Position numbers and translations under genes: made by a program. 64,000 nucleotides of DNA from Heliocidaris tuberculata (lineage: Eukaryota > Echinodermata > Echinoidea > Camarodonta > Echinometridae), in assembly GCA_025618425.1 (NCBI GenBank), contig CM046836.1, positions 14,510,738 to 14,574,737 of the forward strand, given 5' to 3'. The notes below the pieces were generated by a model. That model saw only the letters and a program-made list of their open reading frames with translations. It was not told the origin of the DNA and searched no databases. Of the stretch, positions 46,495 to 57,067 are shown piece after piece; positions within the stretch are counted from its first letter, which is position 1, and each line of letters starts with the position of its first letter.

Positions 46495-47175
46495 GTACTG
46501 ATCAAGTAACTATCTACTCTACTGAATAAGTTCCTATCTACTGTACTGACTAAGTTACTATCTACATGTACATATACTGTACTGACCATGTCACTATCTG
46601 CTGTACTGAATAAGTTACTACTACTGTATTGACTAAGTTACTATCTGCTGTACTTAAGAAGTTACCATCTACTGTACAGACTAAGTTACTATCTACTGGT
46701 CAGAATAAATTATTATATCCGTCATGAAAAGAATCTGCGCAATCGATTGGTCCAGTGCGCATCATGTGACAAAATACAATTCCCACTAGCCTCGTGCAAA
46801 TGAGCAAATTGCCATGCAGGGTAACATCTGATGTCACGATCCGTGAATAGTAGTACTATTTACGGATACTATTTATGGCATATGACACCGCTTCGGGGCT
46901 GCGCCTCTCATGAAAATAGTCTTGGTTCATGTCACCTCGGGGACCATATTTCCAACTTGACCCTCTCATGACAGTACATATTTGTATGCTATCTATTGTA
47001 GTGAATAAGTTACTCTCTACTCCAATAAATAAGTTAATATCTACTCTACTAAATAAGTTACTATCTACTCTACTGAATAAGCTACTATCTACTCTACTGT
47101 ACTAGGGAAGTTATTATCTGCTGCATGGACTAAATTACTATCTACTGTACTGAATAAGTTACTATCTACTGTAGA
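46495..47175. repeat. TAAGTTACTATCTACTGTACTGA minisatellite, split by an insertion
   Basis: Degenerate 22-27 bp units (AAGTTACTATCTACTGTACT) occur at 46500-46705 and again at 46985-47175. The 275 bp between (46706-46982) is unrelated and GC-richer, with TCATGA words at both ends (GTCATGAAAAG and CTCTCATGACAG), so it probably inserted into the array. Confidence 0.8.
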
Positions 47176-49004
47176 TAACAAACAGAGTATGAGGTCACTT
47201 GCACTGCGAAGGTTGTGAGAGGAAACAGTGAATAGGAATGGGAGGTTTTTTTCAAACTTACAAGTATTTCCCCCTCTTAGGATTTTTTCAAGAATATCTG
47301 GGTATATTTACATACATACTGTACATGTACAGGTGTGTACATGTAGGCAATATATTTAACATTTTGTTGAATATAGATTAAAAGAAATTTAAATATCAGT
47401 ACTGAATTAAAACTTATTCTAGAACTACTCCCTGGTCCCTGGGCTACTACCCCCAACAACTATCCCACAAACTATTGACCCCCCCCCCCCCCCCAGTACA
47501 ATTACCCTGTGTACAACTATGCCCTGGACAACTACATGTACCTCCCTCCCCCTTTAGAATGCTAAAAGAGTACTGTACATGTATGTTTAACTCAATCTAC
47601 ATGTGAGAGATTTCCAGTAAATGGGCAGCATATTTGCTGAACAAATGCATGTAAAATGTATGATAATACATGTACATCTAAGTAATGAACAGGCTAAGAA
47701 ATCAGGTCAATGAATAATCCCCATCATGAGAACTTGTAGTCCCATTTGTGGCATTGTACGTCAGCATTAGTATTTTTCTTTTGTATGTAATTGAAGAAAG
47801 TATTCAATAAGTTTCTTTTGATTTCACTCATGCACACAACCATTCTTAACAACTTAACCCAGAATGGCTTTTTAGACACTTTTCCTATCAAACTGCAGAT
47901 TAATTTTCAGAACTCATGATTTCCTTCAGCATATATTGTTTGCTTAGAGCCAGAAGGGCATTCATTCATTCTCATTCATATACTTTAACATGGAGTTAGC
48001 ACCTGTCTGGCTCTCTGAAGACAATGTCCGAAGCTCGCCCAAACGGTGTACATTTCCATTGTGTTATACATGTAAATAATACACAAGGGGATTTTATTTT
48101 TGTACCATGTCATGTTGTATCTTGCACAGGCAGTATGCTCGTCACAACCTTCTTTCTCTTGTCGGTTCATATCTCCTTTCAATTTGTGCAATTACGGATC
48201 TAACTATATTCCAATAAAAAATACTCAAGACTCTAGCGCCCTGTGAAAAATCAATAAGGTTAGCAACAATGACAGCTTCACATGCAAGAAAGGTCTCATG
48301 ACCTGATCATGACTGATGCATCTTTTAAAACATTGATGATACTGTATGTTGCAATTTATAGTTTCTTCCTTGTGTCAGGGTAGTCTTTTTAATGTAAATG
48401 GGATTTAATATAAATAATTGCGTTGAATCGCTTCATTGAGTTTTCTTTTGCAACTCAAATAATTTGGGGTATTTTGATATTTAGCTTTATTCAGTTCAAA
48501 TGTTCAATTTCACAATGTGTTTTAATGCTAAGCACGCTTCTGTTACAAAATTGGTTTAACTACCTCAACAGGCAACTGGCATTTTGTCCATCCGAGCCAC
48601 AACTGAAAAATACATGTAATATTATACAATCTAAATTCTGACAGATAAAATGCAATAACACATTAGGTGAATATGAAGTTTTTAGAGCTCTACACGCATT
48701 GTTGGCACTTTGTGAAGAAAAGAATCATTCAAAAAATTGAAATGCATATTGAAAATGGTATATATTTTCATTTAGGTACTAAAGTTTACTTTCTTTGCCC
48801 TTTGTGAACTTCTAGCCAGGTGAATAGGAGATTCATTTAACTGCACTGCCTGCCCATCTACATGTAGGCCAGTAGGATTTTAATTAGGCCAGGCAAGCAG
48901 GCTAGTACATGTAGCTTTTGAACCCCCGCAGGGTATGCTCTAATTACTTCAGATGGAGATATTGAGATTCAATCCATGAAATCCTTTTGATAAGGCCTCA
49001 TTAG

Positions 49005-49018
49005 GTTGCCATGGTAAC
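49005..49018. promoter_or_regulatory. RFX-type X-box palindrome
   Basis: GTTGCCATGGTAAC matches the full X-box consensus bound by RFX transcription factors (GTTGCC, two-base spacer, GGTAAC/GGCAAC half-sites). It lies about 190 bp from a GC-richer intronic block (49190-49480). A role as an intronic enhancer is inferred from the motif alone. Confidence 0.4.
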
Positions 49019-49189
49019 CAAGCTGTTTCCCATGGCTGTCACTTTCACCTGCATTTGTGTTTGCACGTACATGAAACAGGAGTGTATACCAGTGCAACAA
49101 TATCATGTAGGCATCAGTGTGTTCATGTGCATACATTTAGATAGCAGAGCGCAGTATTTGCATGATGGTTTTCACAAAGAACAAAATTG

Positions 49190-49480
49190 ATCGGTGATTA
49201 GCGGCAAGTTTGCCGACCGACTCCCTCGTTTGGGGAAAAACAGCGCCGGCGTTTGCATGGCAAATACCGGACACCTGCCTCCGATTTGCATTCCTGACAG
49301 TGATGGCATACGTGATCTGCGGGTCGTTTTCCTCCTTGTTATGAACAGCTCATTGGGTTTGTCATGAGCCGTCCGACTACGCTGTCGCTTGTGGAAGCAG
49401 CCGTCGCAGCTACCCTCTTGCTCACTGCAGGGTGTCAAACGTGGGTCTGAGTCGTAATCGATGGCAGAGTCAGCTAATGG
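49190..49480. other. GC-richer block with long antisense open frame
   Basis: Composition and CG content are higher than in the surrounding intron. A 132-codon minus-strand frame crosses it, including CFHKRQRSRTAHDK and ITRRKTTRRSRM. I recognise no domain in it. The acceptor-like CAAGCACAG near 49493 (minus strand) has no good partner donor. It may be a conserved regulatory block, an exon of an unknown antisense gene, or neither. Confidence 0.3.
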
Positions 49481-51561
49481 GATGCACTGTGCTTGAGCAA
49501 GGTGTACTGTGTAGGCAATGGGGCAAAGTGTGGCATAATGCCATATATTGCAGTTGAAATTATTGATCAAGAGGTTTAAAGGTTATTTGGGTTACTGGTG
49601 GTATAATTGCATTTGGAATCAACTGCCTTGAAGCTTTTCTGAATGGTTGATTGTCAAGTGAAAGGGAATAATTGTGTTTAATTACATTTTGTAGTTATTA
49701 AATTTCTTTTTTAAAAAGGACTAAATCCTGTTAAAAATCAAGCGCTATGGAAAAACAGGTGCATGGGACTACACAAACCCGTTTCGTCTGAAATTTGTTC
49801 AGAAGTTGTGTACTATTTCTAGTCGTCATTGAAATGTGAGGGTATTTCAGAAGCAATCTTTCTCTTTTGACAGTATTACTGAAATATTATTTATTGTGGG
49901 AAGGGAAAAAAAATGAGAAAGCTCATAAGATATTTTTTCATCTTTACTCAAGATTCTCTTTTATATTCTGTTAAATGCAAACTAAAGGTATGTTGCTATC
50001 TTTGGTAGATGTGGACATAGGCCTATGTACTAGAATGATAAATCCTGTAAAAATTGTATATCATTTCCATTACATCTATGACATAAGCTTTATTTTAAAA
50101 AACAACAACTATGGTTTATATCTACATGTATGTTAAGAAGCTTTTGATAGGGTATGCTATTCAATTGGCATTATGGTCATAAAATCAGGAGAATATGTAT
50201 ACATGAAGACTTTTGAATAGCAAGATTTTCAACATAATGCAAGGTGTATGTAAGCTGCTTGAATTGTTGCAGAGGAGACAGAGGTGTGCTAAATGAATAG
50301 CGAGGAGAGAGAGAGAGAGAAAGAATTAAAAATAGGCATAGCATAGAGAGGGTAAAATGAAGGAAAAGAGGTAGAGAAAGAGTGTGTGTAAGAAAGAAAA
50401 GAGAGAGAGAGAGAGAGAGAGTGAATTAATAAAATGGGGTGGAGAAAGAGAAACAAGCAACCAAAGGCAGAAAACAGGAATGAAAAGGGGAATGGAGAAA
50501 GAAAGAAAGAGGGTGCAAATCATCTTGTACGCATGTCTAAAGTGTGGCTAGGTCTCATGTCTTAGATGATCATAAGAAGACAAAATTTATCTTTTTAAAT
50601 TTCCCCCTTTTAAAACAAAAAGCATTCCCTTTTCTTGCTTAAGAAACAAAGAATGAAATTAAATCAGATAAGGTTTCACATTGAAATAACCATCTCCAGT
50701 AACAGTATTAATATTCCTCTCCAAAAGGGACTGTTAAAAATCGAAATGGACCTGTTTGCAGAGACAACACAGTGGATGTAGATTAAACGGCATCAGCCTT
50801 TCATCTTTTCATTCGCTCTACGCCTGGGGGAAGAAAAGTGCAAGTGTGTTGTAGCTTGATGTCGTGAGTTGGGTGGGGAGGTACTTAGTTCTGTGCTGGT
50901 CTACTTTTGAATGATCAGTATCAGAAATAGAAAGAGGCGCCAGGGGCACTTCGCCCTGCTTCTGTCATATGGCGTGCATGTTTACATGTGCAGCGGGTCA
51001 GACGATTCAGGTTTCTGCTGGCATAGCCATTCGTTCACTTTCTGCATGTTCGATCACCTTGCCATGGATATGAATTGTTGATTTGATACAATTTCATTGT
51101 AAATATATTTAGACTGAAATTAGAAGTCCTGCCTGTAAAGACATTGCTTTTAATAAAAGCAGAGAATGAGAGTTAAACAGATCAAAATTTGTTTGACAGA
51201 GAAAGGCAAAAATGTTCCGATGATGTGAAGATTGCTATCTACTGCTGTGAAATACTCCCAAACAAGTATTTTGAAATTGATAAGTTTCCATATTTCTGTT
51301 AACAATTCTGATAAGAAGAATAACCCTTTTTCATGTTTCTCAAAGGATTTGTTGTCTTAAAACCATTGATGTATAGTATGTCTACCATATCTTTGTAATA
51401 TCATCTACACTTTTACAACTGCCTGCGAAGGAAAATAAAAAGTTCAATTTTATCTCAAGCGAATTTTATGTTTTCCGTCTAGGAACCCTCTTCACTAATC
51501 ACCCCATCCTACATGTACCCAGCAAAAACATGAAAATGTAATGAACAAGTTTGTGTAAATT

Positions 51562-51880
51562 TAATTTAAATGAAACTCATTAGCATAGGATGTTATAGAC
51601 AGTTTCAATAAATATATATGGTTCATCACTTCCCATTTAAATTGTACATCATCCATGTAACAGGAAGGAAAAAAAGTATTAAACAGATAACCTCTCCATT
51701 GGAGAGCCATCATTTCTTCTCTTCAAAATTATGAATACATGGCGTACAGGTACAATTAAATGAAACTCATTAGGAGTGCATGCTACAGACATTTTCAATT
51801 AATAAATATGGTTCGCTACCCAATTCAATCATACATCTTCTGGGTAATGGAAAGGAAAACAGTATTAAAGAGCCACCATA
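51562..51880. repeat. Duplication of about 130 bp, 190 bp apart
   Basis: 51562-51690 and 51752-51880 share AAATGAAACTCATTAG, ATAGACA/TACAGACA, TTTCAAT.AATA.ATATGGTTC, TACATC.TC and GGAAGGAAAA...AGTATTAAA. The copies are diverged. Confidence 0.75.
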
Positions 51881-53370
51881 CCCCCAACGGTGTGAGCCAT
51901 TATACCCGATTTATATATCGTTGGCATGGCACGAAGGCTTCCCACTGATGTGATCAATGGCCTTGATTTTCAGTTCATCATCGCTTGGAATGGAAGCACA
52001 ATCTGAAGCTGATTACATTAGGGTAGCCCTAATATAGAGTACTAGTAGTCGCTTTAATGTAAATGCTAGATAAACCACAGAGCAGTAGCGATGGCTTTTC
52101 CATGCAGTGCACTGCAGTTAGTTGTATTAATTTTTTTGAAAGCACATATATTTGTTGAAAGAGCTTTATGTTAGGGTCAGCAGTTTGACTTTATTATTTT
52201 ATATAAGTACATTTATGTGATTTTCTTTCTCTCTTTTCTCCACTACTTTTTATTTTTCTTGATGTGTCCCTCTCCCTCTTTCTGATTCTCTCTTACTGTA
52301 AAGCTCTCTCTCTCTGTCTCTCTCTGTCTCTCTGTCTCTGTTACACACATATACAATTTAATAACATTTTTCTCTTTCATTCTCTGCACCCAAGTATTAA
52401 AGAGAAAATTAGAAATGGTTTTTTACTAAGCTAGTTTCTAGCACAAATATTTTTGTGTATTTTCTCTTTCTTTCAACTCAGAGACACTACTTGCTTCTTC
52501 TGCTTTTAGTGTATTATACTAGTACAGTGTACATTACACCGTTGTTGTATTTTCGTACTGCTGGAGTGCCAAGTGCTGAAGTATATCAACCAATGGTTTT
52601 TTTAGCAAGTCTGTGCTTATTCAGGTGTCCACAAACACCTGAACCACACCTGTACACTGTGAAGAGTGCAAATGTACATGTACTTACAAATTAACAGTTC
52701 ATGTACATACATTTGTATGTCTATGTACATGTACATGTATTGTGTGGACGTGGAATGTGGGATTTCTGTCGGGTGGGATTTCTGTCCGGTGGAATTCACT
52801 GTCACAGGGAGGCCCATCTCTTTTTAGCAATTTTGTTTACCTTTGATGTGGAGGCCTGCGTACAAATCTTCAAGATTTGAAATGATCTCAAGTTTGTTAT
52901 GGTGGCCTCTGAGGGATTTAGCCTGTCTTTATTTGCTATTCATGGTCTGTGAAATCATGCAGAGTTATTCATACTCTTATTGTGTGTTATCTTGCTATTT
53001 GGGCATTTAAAACATGATCAACATTGCCCACACAGTACACCTAGCTCAAGCACAGTGCATCTGATTAGCTGACTTTGTCATCAATTATGGCTTAGACCCA
53101 CTTTTGATCAGACTAGGAGCAGCCACCAGTTGGGGAGACGGGGGTGGTGTGTCTGCTGAAATTTGTTTAATAATTTGCCAAATAATTTTTGTCTGTAAGG
53201 GTGAAAAGGTCATCAAATGTACAAATCGTCTGTTAAAATCCAAAAGGGCATTCACTCTGTGTTTTAAAGTACATGTATGGGAGTTGAATGCCCTTCGGAC
53301 ACTTCACAGACCAATTAATTATCTGATAGCATTTGTAGATTTGTGGACAGAGAAAGGAGATAAAATAGGT

Positions 53371-53510
53371 GTCGTAGTCGAGTGGTTTAATCACTTGACT
53401 GGGGATGCAAAGGTCTTGGGTTCGAACCCTGGCACTTTTGTCCTTCAGCCAGGCATTTTATCTACATTGCTCCTCAAAATCATTGTTTAATTATCCTTGG
53501 TTTAACCATT
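53371..53510 (+). mobile_element. tRNA-derived SINE-like unit
   Basis: Contains an RNA polymerase III A box (TAGTCGAGTGG, 53375-53385) and B box (GGTTCGAACCC, 53419-53429) 33 bp apart, in a tRNA-like head resembling a serine/leucine-type D arm. The anticodon stem does not pair well, so it is not a functional tRNA. The tail TCCTTCAGCCAGGCATTTTA with ATCTACATTGC resembles the CCTTGGGCAAGGCA-type segment found downstream of tRNA heads in many animal SINEs. Confidence 0.6.
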
Positions 53511-55203
53511 CCTTGTACATGTTGCCTCAGTTTTTAATGTACATGTAAGTCTTGCTTACATGTACACTATAGGGCTGATATATTTCCATCAATGTGTTTA
53601 TTTGTTGTGTACTGTCGAAATTATGTTTGAAGCTTCTTGCAAGGATATAGAGTCTTGAAAAGCATCCTCAAATCTCACTAATGTATATAACATCCCACCT
53701 AGGAGATCCCTTCAAGTTCAGCATTGTGTGCTAATGCAAATGACAGAAGGTCACAACTGTTAGAGCAATCCTTGTAGGATGTTTTTGCGCTGCCCTTCAC
53801 CACCTGTGTCATACCCCCTCTAATTAGTGTGACTCATGGTGGAGCATCAGGCAGGAACAACCATGTTAGTCCCGGCTGTGTTGTTATGTCTTGTTCACAT
53901 ATGACACTGTAACGCTGCTTTAAAAGCTGCCATGGCAAAATAAGAACTACTTTTACATGTACATGAATGGCAAGTGGAGGTGATATAAGACTAGCAACAA
54001 GACCATCTAAGCATTGTTGCTTATGCGTGTGTTATAAGATACAGAATTGTGAAACACACTATACTTATGTTGCTGCAGCATTTTGAGGGGAGGTGGTTTA
54101 TTGCATCATATGTGAATGGTGCTTTACTGTCCTAAATCAGACTCCCACCGTCTTACTACTTCATTCAGTCGACCATTACACCTGTACAGAGTTCCTGCAG
54201 ATTCTGTACAGTTTACATACATGGGGATCTAGTTTTGGAAGGTGTATTTTAGTGGAAGCATAGCGCAGACAAGTCAAGACCTATGGTAAATTGAAGCACT
54301 GATTTTGAGCGATTGAAGTAATAAATAGTCTTCATCTTATAAGTTTTACTGTTAATGCGTCAAACTATTTTACATATACATGTATACATGTATTACAGGC
54401 CTGTGTAAACATGCAAGATTGTAGTAGAAGTTTGTGTATAATATAAAGTCAGTGTGGTTGATCTATCTTTGGTTAGTTTATGATGTATCCACCTTCCCTG
54501 TGTATCTGTGTGAGTATCTGAAAGTGTGTAGAAGAGTAAGTTGCCACAAGAATCCCAGGATTCCAAGGTTATCTAAGTAGTACCCTGGGTGGAAAAAAAG
54601 AGGAGAGAAGTTTGATTTAAAAGGAGAGTAATACTGACTGAAACTGATAAGTTGAGCTGTATTTTGGAGCAAAACTGCAAATGTAAACTGTAATTTGTGT
54701 GTTTGGTTGAGAAATACTGATTTAGTTTACTGAGTGTGTTAATAATATTGAAACTTTCAAATGTTAAGTAAAATCTTATTCACAATAAGCTTCAAGTTCA
54801 TCCAGAGATGATGACAAAGTGATACATTGATTATAGTTTCTTTCAATTAAAAGGTCGAATTGAATTGCAATGCATTTTCTGGAAAACTTCTGTAGCTTAC
54901 AACTTTATGTTTAGCACCTGAGATTCTCTTTCATACTTTCATGAATTTGAAAGAATTACATGCACATGTACATGAACCATCAGGAACTTGTGAAATTTGA
55001 CCAATTTTGTGCTATGGGCTTTAAATCAAGAATATGAATATTCAACTATAAGTTTTGACTAAAGATAGCAAAATTGTTTTCCTGAAACTGTAATGGAGCA
55101 TTGTGAAGGCTTTCGTCGTAGCAGGTATTCTGTACAAAATTAAACAATTCAATCAAGAATTATACCTCGAATTTTGACTCTTGAAAGTTTTATTATGACT
55201 TAA

Positions 55204-56700
55204 AGGTTCCCTTTTATGGAATTACAAAGGAACTTCAATTAGTAGACTTTTCTACTGTGAATCCAGATCTGTCAACCATTTTACCTGAATTCCATTCATT
55301 AATCTGTAAACTTGAAAATAAAAAATTAATTGGGAACGCCCCTAAAAATTTTGGAAAATCGGTCCAGCGATCGATGACGTCATGTGACGTCACACTCAGA
55401 ATGCTTGACTCCACGCAAGCTGAAAGTGTGTATGTAGGCTATTGAACTTCGTGTAGATCCTAGCTTCGACTTCGTGTAGATCCTAGCTTCGACTTCGTGC
55501 CATTACAGCCCTTCATTTTAGTTTTTTTTTTAATCCTATATCAACGAACGATAACATCTTCTTCAGACAGAAGAAATAAAAGAGGAATTAGGGGCACGGC
55601 CGTATTTGTTTGAACCAGACATGTCGGATTCTGATTATATGACAGAGACGTCCCTGATTTCAATAACGGAGAAGATATCGACGGGAGACTTGGGAATTAT
55701 AACTAGTAATTCCTTTTGATAATTAGATTGCCGATTAAATTTTAATTTACGCATATCCACCAATTATGAATCTTGTTTGCGCTTGCAAAATGCCCCAGTC
55801 CTGATGAGGCTGAGCTGATAGCTGATCGAGGCAGTGAGCTCGACGTGCGCAGGTGTACACGCCGTGCCGTTCGGTCGTTCGCCTGCTGACCCTGCCTGGC
55901 CTGGGCTTGGGTAGGGTTTTACTGGTGCATGGGGTGGTAGCGTTTTGTTTCTAGTAAATTCTAACATTGATATCCAGAAAACCCTTAGCTCTCCTGTTAC
56001 CTTGCATGTTTTCATTGTGCTGCTATGAATAATAAGTACCGGTAGACTAAGTTAGTGTAGGTACAGTGATAGTTGATCAATAGATATATGATCAATAGAT
56101 ACCGTAGATCAAGTTTGATTTTGGGGATGGCATCTTGCTTCAGGGACGGCCTCTTCTTGATGCCAAACGCCGCATGCAGCCCCGTACTATCGAGGAAGTC
56201 CTCCGCACAAATGTGCTCGGAACACACGGACACTGCGGTCACTCGGCCCCTTCCAATTGACGCGAGTTAGTTTCACTTTTGAGGTCCATTTTCTTCTAAT
56301 ATTTGGGTCTTTGAGGAATAAATGTAGACTTACACCCTCCTTTGTGATGTTGCTGCAACCTGCAAAGACACAGCGTTGCGGCATACTTCGATTTAGAGGT
56401 GGTTTTCGAGGTGGTATATAACTGCAAGTTAGTTTGCACGCGTGATATATGCAAGATATTGTAAACAAGCACCGGCGATGTCGGTTTGTGACGTCACACG
56501 TCAATCATGCTCGAAGAACGAGAATTCCGGGGTTTAAAAGGGGGCGGAGCTTAGCAGACTAGTTTAGGCCTGAATACGTGGGGAAAATATTATTTTAAAA
56601 ATATTCAGATATGTATTCATTGCAAACGGATGTCATTTTTCAATTTAGATGAGTATCATGTACAAAATAACAAGAATTAGAATTTCATAGAAGGGAACCT
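55204..56700 (-). mobile_element. 1.5 kb TTAA element carrying a THAP remnant (Kolobok-like)
   Basis: Bounded by TTAA at 55200-55203 and 56701-56704. The ends AGGTTCCCTTTTATGGAATT and the complement AGGTTCCCTTCTATGAAATT are inverted repeats. The interior has a paired GTGACGTCACAC block near each end (55385 and 56489) and, on the minus strand, a broken THAP-domain frame. TTAA duplication plus a THAP-type DNA-binding domain is diagnostic of the Kolobok superfamily. The transposase catalytic region is absent, so this is a deleted copy. Confidence 0.75.
56090..56384 (-). pseudogene. THAP zinc-finger domain remnant, frameshifted
   Basis: Minus-strand frame from an ATG at 56384 reads MPQRCVFAGCSN, then GVSLHLFLKDPNIRRKWTSK and VNWKGPSDRSV. 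After a one-base shift near 56232 a second frame continues VCSEHICAEDFLDS and FGIKKRPSLKQDAIPKI. The C-x4-C ... C-x2-H zinc ligands, the F-x-x-D-P, W and AVP-like (AIP) positions of a THAP domain are all visible, but in two frames. THAP domains bind DNA and occur in P-element and Kolobok transposases as well as in host proteins. Its place inside a TTAA-bounded element points to a transposase N terminus. Confidence 0.75.
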
Positions 56701-56884
56701 TTAAAAACAAGTTGCACAGAAAGGGTTGAATAACTCTAATGGACTTCTTGAATATTTGATTAATGGTTTCCTTTCCAATATTTCATAGGAACATTTTAAT
56801 GTTATTGAATTGAATATATAATATTTATGAATATGTAATTGATTTTAATCTAATGAAGTACTATTTATTCTCTTACTACCATAG

Positions 56885-57067
56885 GATGCCAAACCAAAGT
56901 CCTCTCAGGGGGCTCAGTCTTCCCAGGGCCAGCCCTCAGTCAGCGAGGAACGAGAGGAGGAGATCTCCCCCACCCCTCCGGCAGTTCAGCCCAAGGGCCG
57001 CCGCCGCCGCGGTGCCTTCAGCGCTGAACCGTACACAGAGGAAGATGCAACTTCCTATGTCAAGAAG
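56885..57067 (+). CDS. PRKAR1A: PRKAR1 exon 2: linker with pseudosubstrate
   Basis: Acceptor CTTACTACCATAG, 61 codons in phase 0, donor GTAACG. The linker starts [20 protein letters not shown] and reaches EEISPTPP, then the inhibitor sequence [18 protein letters not shown] and TSYVKK. RRRRGA is the RI pseudosubstrate: Ala sits at the phospho-acceptor position and blocks the catalytic subunit's active site until cAMP binds. The P+1 residue is Phe, where vertebrate RI-alpha has Ile and fly RI has Ile; it is still hydrophobic. The upstream part is Ser/Gln-rich with two SQ dipeptides and is not conserved with vertebrates. The CGC run coding for the four Arg is GC-rich relative to the flanking intron. 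Confidence 0.95.

Larger units (their letters stand above)
29838..56884 (+). other. PRKAR1 intron 1 (27 kb)
   Basis: Bounded by the donor GTAAAT and the acceptor TTACTACCATAG. It holds the repeats listed separately and a candidate alternative first exon at 43286. Stretches with nothing I can name include 32590-34130 (AT-rich, possibly old Tc1-like debris near 32900-33200), 35040-36430, 37080-38460, 39520-40600, 47580-48990, 49570-51540 and 53530-55190. (GA)n microsatellites lie at 42229-42275 and 50303-50420. Confidence 0.85.

Noticed and set aside
49172..49570. 132-codon minus-strand frame as a real gene
   Set aside because: No recognisable domain and no convincing pair of splice sites; kept only as an unexplained GC-richer block.
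53371..53443. Functional tRNA gene
   Set aside because: A and B boxes are good but the anticodon stem pairs poorly and the unit has a SINE-like tail.
55257..55445. 62-codon plus-strand frame as an alternative PRKAR1 exon
   Set aside because: It lies inside the TTAA element, has no suitable donor and resembles no known peptide.
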